Positions 23,467 to 34,298 of a stretch of 64,000 bases of DNA are shown one piece after another (within the stretch, counting starts at the first letter, position 1; each line of letters starts with the position of its first letter). Source of the DNA: Diphasiastrum complanatum (lineage: Eukaryota; Streptophyta; Lycopodiopsida; Lycopodiales; Lycopodiaceae). The translations under genes were made by a program, and so were the position numbers. The stretch spans positions 32,518,802-32,582,801 of the forward strand of contig CM055097.1 in NCBI GenBank assembly GCA_029204225.1, written 5' to 3'. The notes under the pieces are model-generated. The model saw only the letters and a list, made by a program, of their open reading frames with translations, was not told where the DNA came from and did not search any database.

Positions 23467-24254
23467 CTTATTGAGGGCACGATAATCAATGCAGAGGCGT
23501 TTGGAACCATCTTTCTTACTGACAAGGAGAACAGGGGCACCGGACTGTGACTAGGAACAATAAGGCCCTGATCTAGTAAAGCAGTAATCTGAAGCTCAAC
23601 CTCATCACGCTCAGACTTAGACCTACGGTAAGGAGGCCGGGAGGGAGGAGCAGAACCAGGACGCAAATCAATATGGTGGTTCACATCACGTAATGGTGGT
23701 AGCGTCGTAGGTTCTGAAAAGACAAATGCATACTGATGTAATAAGTCAGAGATCACCTGAGGAACAGCTGCTGGAGGAGAGGTAGTCACTGGAGAATCTA
23801 CTGCAGCACGCTGAACACATAATAAAGCTGCACAATGAGCCTTAGGTAGGTTGCGGATAAATTGCTTCCCGCTGATCAGCTGGAAATCTGCCTGAGAATC
23901 AATACCAGCAAGTGAGTGGGTCACTGCATCATGAACAAATGTCAATGTCTGCTGAGCCAGGTCCAAAGTAACCGCTCCCAATGAAGCAAACCAATCAGCA
24001 CCAAGGATAAGGTCATAGCGCTCCAGAGGAATGATATAAAGATCCGCCTGTCCAGAAAAATCACCAATGCGGTAGGATAATCCCTGAAACATCTGAGAAC
24101 TAGGAAATGAGTGAGAACTGGCAACCTCGACTGTGAGAGGCTGTGGAGCAGGAATAGGTGAAGCGCGTATCCGGCTGAGAACATAACTGTTGATAAAAGA
24201 ATGAGTGTTGCCGGTATCAACTAAAGCAATATACTCACGACCAGACATGCACAC
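23463..24254 (-). CDS. Chromovirus B pol, part 1: protease and RT lead-in
   Basis: The retropepsin active site is YIALVDTGNTHSFINS; the flap/second landmark is YDLILGADWFASLGAVTLDL. The spacer to RT includes LRDVNHHIDLRPGSAPPSRP and PYRRSKSERDEVELQI. The frame goes astray after PSHSP near 23550 because of a small deletion. The start is not a genuine ATG: the protease is normally processed from a gag-pol polyprotein. Confidence 0.9.
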   Translation of the reverse strand: MCMSGREYIALVDTGNTHSFINSYVLSRIRASPIPAPQPLTVEVASSHSFPSSQMFQGLSYRIGDFSGQADLYIIPLERYDLILGADWFASLGAVTLDLAQQTLTFVHDAVTHSLAGIDSQADFQLISGKQFIRNLPKAHCAALLCVQRAAVDSPVTTSPPAAVPQVISDLLHQYAFVFSEPTTLPPLRDVNHHIDLRPGSAPPSRPPYRRSKSERDEVELQITALLDQGLIVPSHSPVPLFSLSVRKMVPNASALIIVPSIS

Positions 24255-25552
24255 ACGTAGCCGAATGGAGCGAGGACCGGGGCACCCTGTCCAGGTAGCA
24301 TAAGCAAGCTGAGCATGGCAAGTAGCAGGAAGTAAATCAGTAGAAGGCTCAGGAGATAGATCAGGCTCATCAGATATATGAATGTAGATATCGGACTCAT
24401 CTGGGGTAGTGCCCTCATGGTAGAAAACAGTAGTAGAAGTAGGCAGGGGCTGGCGGCAATCACGGGCAATGTGGTCAGGACTCTTACAACGAAAGCAAAG
24501 ACGCTTCTGCTGAATGTCAGCGAACTCTGCAAACGTGTAACGTCGGACAAAAGCAGGACGAGGAGGCGGAGGGCGAGGAGCGGGAGAGAAGTAAGAGAAG
24601 AGGTCGGGACGACAGTGGATGGGGCAGATGGGGCCGGAGATGGTAGAGGTGAAAGAGATGGACGGGGTCGGGAAAAGCGAAAGGGAGCAGGATCAGGGTA
24701 CTTATGCTGTAAAGTACTAGCAAGGGACATGGCCTCAACAAGTGTGGGTGGACGGAAAGAAGAGACATCGTATCGTAGAGCACCACGAAGTCCAGCAATA
24801 TAGCGAGAAATAAGCTCAGTGGGCTGAAGATCTGTAAAGAGGTAGGAAAGGTCCATAAACTGATCTGTAGAGGAAGAAAGATCACTAGTCTGAGTAAGAC
24901 TACGGAATATATCACGCTGGCGGCTCAGCCACTGAGGGTCAATCATAGCATGATGAAGATCACGACGAAAGGTAGGCCATAACTGGAGACCGTCCCGATC
25001 AGGGTCAAGTCAGTAGACCCGCCACCAAGTGGCAGCACGTCCATCTAAATGTAAGGCGACTAACTGGATCTTCTGAGGATCAGTCTTAGGGTAAATCTGA
25101 AAATAAGTATCAAGCTTTGCAAACCAATTCTCTAACAAGTTCCCGTCAGAGGAACCAGAATAGGTGGCAAGCTGTACCCGATCACGAAAATCTCGAGCAA
25201 AATGTGGCTCAGGAGCTAGATGTCGTGGAAAATGTGACTCAGGAGCTGTAGGACGTGGAAAACCGGGTGGTGGGTTAGGTGGAAAATGAGGCCCACCGCC
25301 AAAGGAAGTAGACGAGGATGGAAGTCCAAATGGAGACCCAAATGATGAATGAACAGGGGCTTTGCCAGGTCCATGTGGCTGTAAGGAATCAATCTGTGAC
25401 TGCATAGTGGCAAAGCGGGTCTGTAGAGTGGTAAAACCGGTCATCATTTGGTCGAAACGACTACTGAGGAGAGTAAGAGAGTCACGCATATCAGCAAACT
25501 GTTCATCTAAAGGTCCGGAATGACTCGCAGGTGTAGTGGGTGAGCTAGCCAT
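24221..25552 (-). pseudogene. Chromovirus B gag (one stop, one frameshift)
   Basis: Gag begins at ATG 25552 (MASSPTTPASHS). A short coiled coil and a proline-rich stretch precede the capsid region (LATYSGSSDGNLLENWFAKL, ATWWRVY). A TGA interrupts after WRVY (about 25006-25008), after which DPDRDGLQLWPTF and QWLSRQRDIFRSL continue in frame. A frame change between about 24680 and 24600 leads to the knuckle CFRCKSPDHIARDC (about 24470). The protein normally forms particles and packages RNA. Confidence 0.88.
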
Positions 25553-26557
25553 GAGGAAGAAAAAGTAAGCGAGAAAAGAAATGTGCTAAACAATTGGACG
25601 AACTGAAGGAGAGGACATAAGTCGTCACAACAGGCACGCCAATGAAAAGACACAATAGAACTCGCGATGTAAGATGAACGGAAAGGACAAGTAAGAAATA
25701 CCTCGTAACCGCAACCGGAAGTGAGCTGAAAAATAGCGGCGATATGTCGAGGTACCGGGCAGCCTCCATAAAAGATGCTAAGGGCCCGACAACGTGGAGT
25801 AAACGGTGGGTAAAGGTATGGGAAACAATAATGGACTATGGGGCTGGAAAGGGAGCAGCCAAGGAAAGGAAGTGATAACAAAAAGGAGGTATGGGCAGCG
25901 AGGAAACAAGGCTGAAAAATTAGAGATCGCCCTTCAAGGGTAAAAAAAAGTTTGCGATAAAGACGGGGAGCAATCCCGATGCGTGATGAAGTTGGGTGGG
26001 AGTGGCTTTCTCAGCATCTAGGCGTGTTTCTATTGTCCGGGGTAGGGTTGCGAACACAGACAGCAATGTAGGAGGGTGAGCTGAAATTGAGGCGGATGTA
26101 GGGCGCCAGCTATGGTGGAGTGTGGGCGTCCAAGAGAGGTAGTAAACGGCAAAAAAAAATTGGATCAAAAAGATGGGTTGGGTTTAGGGTTTTAGGATTG
26201 GCTGATGGAAGGTGGCGAATAGGGACAGCAAAAAGCGGAAATTTTCAGCAAAGGAAGGAGCAGTAGGGCGCTGGTCAGCAAGCATGAGGGCGCCCAATAG
26301 GGCAGCAAATAGGAGGCAGTAGGGCGCCCAAAATAGGGGAGGAAAAAGGCTGAAAATGCAGTAGTAGGCAGCCAGCAAGAGGGCGCTAGAAATGGGCAGC
26401 AAGTGGGCGCCTGTCCTCCTCCGATCCGTCGTGAAAATCTGTAAGACAAGTGTGGAGAAATGCTGAAGATCCGGCTGAAAAATGGTGAAGATCCAAGCTG
26501 AAGATGGGCGCCCTCCTGTGAGAGAAAAATCTGCTCAATGGAGATGCTCAGGAAAGT
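25553..26557 (-). other. Untranslated leader of chromovirus B
   Basis: About 1 kb between primer-binding site and gag ATG, with repeated GGGCGCC-type blocks on the plus strand. The leader at 37351-38040 has a similar composition and GGGCGCC blocks. No coding domain is visible. Confidence 0.7.
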
Positions 26558-26569
26558 GCTCTGATACCA
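26558..26569 (-). other. Primer-binding site of chromovirus B
   Basis: The minus strand reads TGGTATCAGAGC directly after the LTR end CATAACT. It is complementary to initiator-Met tRNA and abuts the LTR with no spacer, which independently supports the LTR ending in CT. Confidence 0.92.
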
Positions 26570-27020
26570 AGTTATGAACGTAGCCACGGCTGATCTAGAT
26601 TTAGTCTATGAAAGCATCACATAAGCAAGACTTAACCCTAGAAAGCAGGAGAGAGAAAGCTTAAAGGGACTAAAGAAGGAGATCATATCATAAGCCAAGT
26701 AACAAATGACACAGAATCCCTACTTATAGCCAAGAGGAAGCCCTAAAAGGAAGCTTCCAGTGGCTAGGGCCAAACTGAGAGGGAAAATAGTGCGCCCTCC
26801 AAGAAGGCCCCCACTCTCAGTAATATGACCAAATAACTAATATAGTGAATCATAGGGCCCAAGGCCAATAATATGGTCTAAATGTCAATAATAGGGCCCA
26901 AGGCCAACCATATAGTCTAAATGTCAAATAATGAATAAAAAAGGGCCCAAAGCCTGCCTATGCATAAAGTAAAGTAAATGTAAATGGACATGGCGAATGT
27001 AATGAGCCGAGTCCATAACT
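26570..27020 (-). repeat. 5' LTR of chromovirus B
   Basis: 451 bp, 99.1% identical to 20352-20802. Flanked on the right by the target duplication GGCAT and on the left by the primer-binding site. A third copy is the solo LTR at 60899-61349. Confidence 0.95.
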
Positions 27021-29832
27021 GGCATAGTGTCGTGGATTATTTCATGGGGTCTCCATCTCTTATACCTTTTCTATCTAACTTTGTTGTTTCTCCCACTACA
27101 TAATCTGACCATTCCTTTCTTTCCATTAATTTGGGCTTAGTACCTGATCACTCCCCATCTACTCCCTCTCCTATGGATCGCGCCCCTAAGTATACATTTA
27201 ATAACGCCTACACACACCTTTACCAAGATGCTCTCTTTCCTACTCTGAGATTTTCCTTACCATAGTCCACTCCACTCCCAAGCATCGTTCCTCACCACAG
27301 CTCTTCATACTGCTGCCTCTATGGCCTTCCTATCGAAACATCGTAAAAGATCTAAGTGCCTGAAATCCCGTCATCCTCATCAACCTTGCTATGATGATGT
27401 TTGCAAGCAACTCCATTCGCAAATTAACTCTCCGTTACCATCTCCCCATATTTGCCAGCTCAAACGCCCATATAGATATACTTGCCGCTATAAAAAACGT
27501 ATTTATGACACTTCTGAAGGGAAACGCCTGGTAGATCTTCTATATAGCTCCTCATCTGGGCCACTTTACTCTATACTTTTCCTACTGACCCGATTGTCAT
27601 ATCTCCTCGTCCTTCCACCTTCTCCATTTTCACCCCGACTATGGTTTCTCTTGCCATTGAGAAAATGAAGACCCATCGTGCTTGTGATATAGAAGACCTA
27701 GAGGCCGAACTGCTGATCCATGTTTCTGATATACTCTCACCTATTTTAGCCTCACTCCTTAATCAAGCCGTCATTTCTAGATTTCCCCTCACTTGGTGTA
27801 CTAATATCATCCACCCCATTCATAAGAGTGGTGATCCCATGAAACCCGACAACTATTGTACCATTATGATTGGGCACATTGTGGCTAAACTTTATGGCAC
27901 TATCCTTCAGACATGGATCAGTTGTGAGGCAGAGACACGTCTACTACATGCTTTGGAGCAGGCCGGCTTAAGGACACAACACTCCACCATTGATCATGTG
28001 TTCACACTTTGAGCTATCATTGAGGAGGCCAGGTCCAGACATGAGAGAGTCTTTTGTTGTTTTGTGGATTTCCGAAAAGCGTTTGACTCGGTCCCGCGTC
28101 ATATGCTCATCCAGAGGTTGAGGGATCTTGATTTCTCCACTGATACCATATTGGCGGTCATGGCACTATATAAGCAGGTTTGGGGATGCTTCAGATCGGA
28201 GGAGGGTCTTTCTGAGAGAGTTAGGAGTTCTATTGGGGTGAAGCAGGGTTGCTCCCTCTCCCCCACACTCTTTGGTTTGTACATTGATGAGCTCGAGAGG
28301 GCCATCAATCAGGATGGTGGTATTGGCTGCAAGCTTGGTGATATACTCATTTCCATTCTACTTTATGTTGATGACGTGGCATTGCTTTCTTCTTCTAGTG
28401 CGGGGCTGTAGCGACATTTGGATACATTACAGGTCTTTGGAGACTTATTTGGTTTGACTGTGCATACTAGGAAAACCCATATCATGATCTTTAATACCTC
28501 CAGGTCCTTATGTAGCGACAGGTGTTCACTCTAGGGGGACATCCACTTGATGTGGTATCCTCTTATACTTATTTGGGGGTTTCCTTCACTGGTCCTGCTT
28601 TCAGTATGAGACACGCCGCTATAGCTAGACTACATAAGGGTCATGCCTCATTGGTTAGCCTCAAGCATTTCTGTTTCAGGAAGCACATTCAGGATGCCCC
28701 GAGTAAGTGTGACCTATTTGACACCATTGTTACACCCACAACTATGTATGCAGCGGAGGCTTGGTGCACTGGGATTCCCGAGTCAGAGTGGACTAGCATT
28801 TCTCGTCTACAGATCAGTATGCTTGCACGTATGATCAGGGCCAAGCCATCTGTTCCAGATTATACTTGCTGAGTTTGCTGTTATTCCACTCCGAGTTGAG
28901 GCTATTTTAAGGTTGATCATATATATCCAGAGAGTGTTGAGTCTTCCAGCTTCACGTTATCCCTATATAGCTTTTCTCTCTTCTCAGCAGCTTCATTATC
29001 AGGGTCATCATGGTACTCCCAGGCTTCTCGTCTCTTACGTACCTATGGCATGGATATCTCTGACTTACCAAAGGGATCCCATCAGTATATCAGGAGTATT
29101 ATCTATTGGGCGTATTCTCGTGTGACATGGCAGGGGCTTTTGGGGGTCAAACCAGACTTTTATTGCTCTAGTTTCCTAGAGCTAGACAATGCTGGAGTCC
29201 CAGTTTTGCCTCGTTACCTAGATAATGGACTTTCACATTGCCTCCGATTTACACTGGGACAGTTTCGAGTTTCCTCACACCAACTATATGTAGAGACCGG
29301 GCGTTTCCAAGGAATCCCTCACATGAGCAGACTTTGTCAGTTGTGTACATTAGGGGAGGTGGAGTCAGAGGAGCATTTTCTTTTTAGATGCCCCATCTAT
29401 TATGAGATCTGTGGACGTTATCACCGTCTTTTCCGTGATACTCCGCTTACATTGCGCTCACTTATTTCATATGCTGATCCTCGATGTGTTGCATTGATGC
29501 TGCGTGAGATGTTCCTCCTCCGTAGAGATATTTGTCAGAGAGATCGTGATGGATACCATGACTCCCAGCAGACCCAGATTACCTCCTTTTTTTCCAGGAG
29601 ACGTTCCAGAGTAGATATTGATGCCGACACTTTGTCCGAGGATGAGTCAGATATCTTATCTCGGGATGTTCACCGTGATCGCCGACAACATACTGTTTCC
29701 AGACCATACACTATGGCTACACAGAGACTTCGCCTATCTAGAGCTCACACTCGTCGGCCCTCCTCGTCAGCTCGGGTGTCGTCGTCATCATCATCATCAT
29801 CATCCTCTATTCTTGCTTTTTTTCAGCAGTGA
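27021..29832 (+). pseudogene. LINE 1 ORF2: end of endonuclease, RT, CCHC and C-terminus
   Basis: After the insertion the endonuclease ends with VVDYFMGSPSLIP and SDHSFLS. RT blocks follow: FVDFRKAFDSVPRHM, GVKQGCSLSPTLFGLYIDEL, and the active site LLYVDDVALLSSSSAG. Then come SYTYLGVSFTGPAFSMRHAA and the C-terminal region with a CX2CX9HX4C finger (CQLCTLGEVESEEHFLFRC). A QTQITSFFSRRRSR motif follows (about 29570-29612), then an acidic/serine stretch and a terminal SILAFFQQ. Frames change near 28015, 28410, 28515 and 28870-29050. The RT copies LINE RNA at the nicked target. Confidence 0.87.
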
Positions 29833-30208
29833 TCTTGTGGTGACATGATATTGTCTATGCTACAGCTCAGATGGTTACTGTACAGCCTTAGTCATATGAT
29901 TCCCGATGTATCATATCTCAGACTTTCATGTCTTGAGAGTAGATGAGATACTTTAGTTGTTTAGTCTTGTTAGGCTAATATCTAGTTGTTGTTGTTGTTT
30001 GATTATGGAGACATTTATATGCTCCGTTCAGTATCTATCACACTTGAGATGTACTTACTTTGTCTTATATGCCGTTGTTGTTGTTTGATTATGGAGACAT
30101 TTATATGCTCCGTTCAGTATCTATCACACTTGAGATGTACTTACTTTGTCTTATATGCCTTTTGGCATTAAAAGGTGCTAATAAAGCTTTCTTTCTTTCT
30201 TTCTTTCT
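29833..30208 (+). repeat. LINE 1 3' UTR with duplicated segment and CTTT tail
   Basis: A unit of about 85 bp (beginning GTTGTTGTTGTTTGATTATG and ending CTTATATGCC) occurs twice in tandem, about 29988-30072 and 30073-30157. Then comes the family 3' end: TTTTGGCATTAAAAGGTGC, TAATAAAGC, and a tail of CTTT repeats. No poly(A). Confidence 0.85.
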
Positions 30209-30429
30209 CCCTCAGGGTTTGTGGGTCTTCCACATTCCTTGTTGGTATTTAAAAAAAAAAATTGGATCATTTCTCACATTTTTAGTCCGTTTTCCTTCAC
30301 ACTTTATGTTTTCCCGTTTTGATTCCATTTTCTTTATTTGTTTTCCGTGTTGTTAAAAAAAAAATGACAAAATGATGACACATTTCTCTTTTCTTAAGTA
30401 TTTCAGTTTTTCCTCTACATCTTGTGGCA

Positions 30430-30964
30430 TTGTTGAATTCACCGATTGGGTGAATAATTTTGAGGATTATTTTTTGCTTATTCATGTTCAAATGTTATGA
30501 AAATCAGGATGGCTTCTTTGTGGTTAGACGGCCATGCAAAAGTTTGGTTTTCCATCTATCGTCGCACTCATCCTACTCTCATATGGGGCATATTTTTAGA
30601 AGATCTTCTATTTGCTACCACTCTTTCTGCGTTACCTTGTGCATGTGAGGTGGAGTCTTCACATAGTCCTGAGATAGTGATAGAGTCACATAGTCCTATT
30701 GTCGAGACATGTAGTCCTATTGTCGCGTCACATAGTCCTATTGTCGAGTCACATAGTTACATTGAGATTGAGTCACACATATCGATACCTGTTGAGTCTT
30801 CTTGTATAGTGATCAACTCTCAGATCGAGAGGGATACACATAGCGGGTTAGAGTCGGCTCTACAGGTTGATGCTGAGTACCTTGGTGTTGCTCTAGCTTT
30901 ACAGGTTGATGTTGCTCTAGATCTATGGGATACCGTGTTCAATGGTCATTCCTGGTTTCGTTGA
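30430..30964 (+). pseudogene. Gag-like block with SHSPIVE repeats
   Basis: EFTDWVNNFEDYF, then after a frame change MASLWLDGHAKVWFSIYRRT and HPTLIWGIFLEDL match the capsid-region pattern of gypsy Gag (WxxxxEDYF...AxxWLxGxAxxWF). This is followed by degenerate SHSPIVE repeats and LQVDxxYLGVALALQVDV. No zinc knuckle is visible. It ends at a stop at 30962-30964. Confidence 0.6.
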
Positions 30965-32989
30965 TACTGATGCTGCATACCTTGGTGGTGTTTCTACTAT
31001 TGCTCCTATGCACACTTTAGATATCTCTCTTGGTTCGGTGGCTAGTGCAATATTTTCTACATTGGTCTCTATATCTCCTCTTCATTCTGTTATGGCCGAT
31101 GTTCCTTCTGATTGCTCTGGGGTTTTTCACGGTTCCATGGTTGATGGTTCCCTCGCTATTGGTGATCAGGTTGTATCCTCTTTAGCTTTACTCCATGGAT
31201 CTCTACTTGAGGTTTGTGATCTATCTCATGAGATTTATACAGTTCTTTATGTCATTCATGAGCCTATGGTTCTTACGGTTGCGCATTTTCCATCCGAGGA
31301 TGTTTGCCATATGGTCACTATCACTTATCTAGGGTATTCATATGCTAGGATCTTTCTAGATGAGTATACAAGTATTCTTTAGTCTCCTTGTGTTTCTACA
31401 TATAGGTTTCTTGCATGGTATACACTTTTGGGCCTTATATGCACTAGAGGCTTTTCATGCACTGATTCATTTTTACCTCTTGATATTTGGCATTCTTGGT
31501 TATTACATATAGCTTGGACTTATTTGGACCTGTTGCTCATGCTACTACTTCATTTTCACCTATGGATATATGGCATTCTTGGTTATTACGTATAGCCTGG
31601 CTGTCATATGGACCTATTGATTGGTGCTGATTTTTCCATATTACTGATCTTCCATGGTGCGAATATCTTGGTTTCCATGATTATGCCTATGGCTCTTTAT
31701 TTGTTCCTTGGATTGTTGCTCATTTCAGGCTTGGCATCTCCTGATAGCTTGGGTTATTGCCTCTGTCCTAGCTACTGTTTTTCAAGATGATGTTCAAGTT
31801 CCCTAGCATTTCTGGTTGCTCCATATCGCTGTCTCCGATGCTATTACTAAGTTGCCACTTTTTTTTGGTGTTCGTGGACCATCAGAGTACCTTGAGAGAG
31901 TTTCTTCTCCTCTCTTGGATATTTTTTGCGGATGTTGCAGCCATATACTTCAATGCTGCTCGTATGTGCGTTGATACTCATTCCCAGCTCCAAGTCCCTG
32001 GTTGCGGTCTCATTCATGGGCCTTATGGATACCTTGGGCTTTTAACCATGTTGGTGCACATTTCTCCATTCTAGTTGTCCTTTGTCAGGACGATCTCTTT
32101 ATGCTTCATATTTCTTGGCATATCGCTTGGTCTTCCATGATATTGCTTATGTTCTTACTCCTTGGTGCTGCTATCCTTTCTTGGGGAACCTATATCGCTG
32201 AGTTTGCACATATGGTTGATGGTTCCGTGTATGGTGCACTTGTACGAGATGAGTGTCCATCTCTTTTTTAGTTCCTTATGCGATTCCAGTTGCTATTGCA
32301 GTTCTACCTTCTTGGGCTTTTTGGATACCTTGGTATGATGTCACCATCTTTTGGGCTGCTGCTCTACTTTCTTGGACATTATAGATACCTTGGGTTATAC
32401 ACGTGTCCATTCTCATTGCTGCTTGTCCGGGTGGTTTCCTACTTCTCCTATTTTTACCTTGGCATTCTTGGTTGCTGGTTGATCTTCTTCTGGTTCCTTG
32501 GCATTCTTGGTTGTTTCATATTGCTTGGTTTCAGATCATGCTGTAGAGATGGTCCCTTTGTTGCCACAATGTTGTCTTTCAGTCATATTCTTGGCTTATT
32601 CGACTAGCTTTGGATATGTTAATTGTTGGGGTCCTACCTGTCGAGGTTTTCTTGTGGCATTCATGGGCTATCAGAGTGCCTTGAGAGTGCTGCTTTTCTT
32701 TTTCTCCTGAATTTGTCTTATGCATCTACATCGACTTCTCATTACTTATAGTTGATGTCTTCTGCTATATGGAGTTTGTGTGTTGCTTTTGGAGTACCTG
32801 TTGTGACAAATTATGTCCTCTCCTTCAATATTTCCATCGGTTCATGCATTATTGCTCCTGTATTATGCATATTTAGGTTATTCTGTTATTCCTTATGATT
32901 GGCTATTACCACAGCTATTGCTTGGGGCCTTTCTTTCAGTTTTTAGGGTTCTTTATTTTTAGCCCCAACATTGCGGGCAATGTTTTTTA
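30965..32989 (+). other. Pol-less interior of the gag-only element
   Basis: About 2 kb of T-rich sequence with dispersed repeats of TTGGCATTCTTGGTT (about 31490, 31573, 32460, 32500) and CTTGGxTATxxxxTAGCTTGG. Open frames are hydrophobic because of base composition. A frame around 32060-32180 (VVLCQDDLFMLHISWHI) is matched by VVICQDDLLLLHVSWHL in the other copy. No known domain. Confidence 0.55.
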
Positions 32990-33000
32990 AAGTTGGGGAG

Positions 33001-33325
33001 TGTTATGGACTCACCTAAGCTAACCCTAATGACTAAGTTGCCCTAATTGGGATCTCTTTAGGTACTGGGCCATTACCATTAAGGGCATGTCCTTATGGGA
33101 CCCAAGTACCCTTAGTTATCCTAATTTTTAGAAGGTTCCACTAAGGGCCTCTAGATAGTATGTATAGGACTATAGACATTAGATGCACGTTCATTATGTA
33201 TTTCTTGACTAATAGGTATTGCTTGGGCTCTTCGTGGGAGATCTTGTCTATGCTTAGCAATTGCCGGTAGGGCTTTAGCCATTGTTCTTCATTTGATATC
33301 AATATCTATGATTCTGTTCATAACA
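33001..33325 (+). repeat. 3' LTR of the gag-only element
   Basis: A 325-bp segment from TGTTATGGACTC to GTTCATAACA, directly after a purine tract. Its ends are the TG/CA version of the AG/CT ends of chromovirus B (AGTTATGGACTC...GTTCATAACT). A related sequence in reverse orientation lies at about 55450-55640. Confidence 0.75.
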
Positions 33326-34298
33326 ATCAATGACTCTATTCATCACAGAGAAAGTTCTGAATATCATACAACCAGCAATGTGTCAGAAAATTATCTTCAG
33401 GCTGAGTGAGATGTGCATGTTATGTTAGTGGTAATGAAGAGAACAAATTCACAAGGATAGGTTGTGGCAAACCTTCTCATACTTCATACTGCTCCTGAAA
33501 ACTACGAATTCACAGCATACAAAGGCATGACTCTAACACAAATGGATAGTAGTTGATGCTTAAGGCTTGCGGTAGATCATGCTGCAAGTCAGAGCCAAAG
33601 AAATACCTTAAAAAGCATGTTTGTTAGAGAGTTCAAAAGACCAGCTATTGCTACATGAAGAGGGTGCATATATAGATACGTATATGCCCAAGGGTTGATG
33701 AATGGTAACCCCATTTCCAAAGGATTGTTGGATCTACCTTCGAACCAACCAAAATTTTGCAAGTGCTTAGTGGTCTCAGTGGACAAGATCCATGAGCTTG
33801 AAGGACTAATAATTCTTGTTTGCTCATTAGAGTTAGGTTTGTAAATGCTTAAATAACAAGAAACATGAAAGAGATCATGTAAGTTGAAATTTGAATGGCT
33901 TTCAGTAACTCTGACTAGGTCAAAGCACAAGCTGTGAAATAGCAAAAAGAACGTTGCTCGACATTCAAGCAGCATAAGTGAACTTGCAATACTCAGATGT
34001 GCACAGGCTAACAACTTTGAGCTATATATCAAAACGTGCAATAGGTACGACTGCAGTCCTTGAGACATCGGCTGGAAATAACACGACAAATGAAAGGTTT
34101 TTGCTGGTCAAGTACAATAAGGCTCCATACAAGAAAACATCCTATTTCATATTAAATACAAAGCACTGCAGAATGATTCTTGTTTTTTCAGCTCTGCAGT
34201 CTATTTGCATTTGGTCCAAAGAATCCCTGTTTTGAGTCATATACATCTGTTATTGTTTATCAGCGTGTATAGAACTCTGAGGTGCTTGTTTAGCATAC
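33326..34298. other. Dynein intron I-J, right end: nothing recognised
   Basis: No repeat family or domain is recognisable. A 166-codon minus-strand frame (33589-34089) lacks any recognisable motif and is taken as chance. Confidence 0.45.

Larger units (their letters stand above)
20352..27020 (-). mobile_element. Ty3/gypsy chromovirus B, full-length, recent, coding-defective
   Basis: A 6,669-bp element inserted in LINE copy 1. Its two 451-bp LTRs differ at only four positions. The target duplication is GGCAT (20347-20351 and 27021-27025), and joining the flanks restores the LINE endonuclease text. Reading right to left: LTR, Met-tRNA primer site, leader of about 1 kb, gag, protease, RT, RNase H, integrase, chromodomain, polypurine tract, LTR. 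Despite its youth, gag carries a stop and a frameshift and pol carries two frameshifts. LTR ends are AG...CT rather than TG...CA. Confidence 0.95.
19456..30208 (+). mobile_element. LINE copy 1, split by a chromovirus
   Basis: A non-LTR retrotransposon in dynein intron I-J, opposite in orientation to the gene. It holds the end of ORF1 (about 19456-19580), the APE-type endonuclease (19649 onward), then after a 6.67-kb interruption the rest of the endonuclease, RT, a CCHC finger, the ORF2 C-terminus, a 3' UTR and a CTTT-type tail at 30187-30208. LINE sequence without the insert is about 4.08 kb. The left boundary is where homology to the copy at 52.1 kb starts; the 5' part of ORF1 is missing. 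Frames are broken in several places. Confidence 0.88.
30209..33325 (+). mobile_element. Gag-only (non-autonomous) LTR element, copy 1
   Basis: Bounded on the right by an LTR (33001-33325) preceded by a polypurine tract (about 32990-33000, AAGTTGGGGAG). Its left end directly abuts the LINE tail and no 5' LTR is visible, so it is 5'-truncated. The interior has a gag-like block and about 2 kb without any protease, RT or integrase motif. A related copy on the other strand lies at 54479-55780. Both share interior text outside gag, so the pol-less structure is a family feature rather than one deletion. Confidence 0.65.

Noticed and set aside
30965-32710. Hydrophobic plus-strand frames that look like membrane proteins
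   Set aside because: The sequence is T-rich and repetitive inside a gag-only LTR element; hydrophobicity follows base composition and no membrane protein family is recognised.
33589-34089. A 166-codon minus-strand frame next to exon I
   Set aside because: No domain, no splice context with the dynein gene, and the flanking exons already join perfectly in frame.
11496-34298. Possible missed dynein exon in the 22.8-kb intron
   Set aside because: The exon I end (SELVLQ) and exon J start (SAENKKRLKELE) are contiguous in the dynein family and in phase 0, so no exon is needed.
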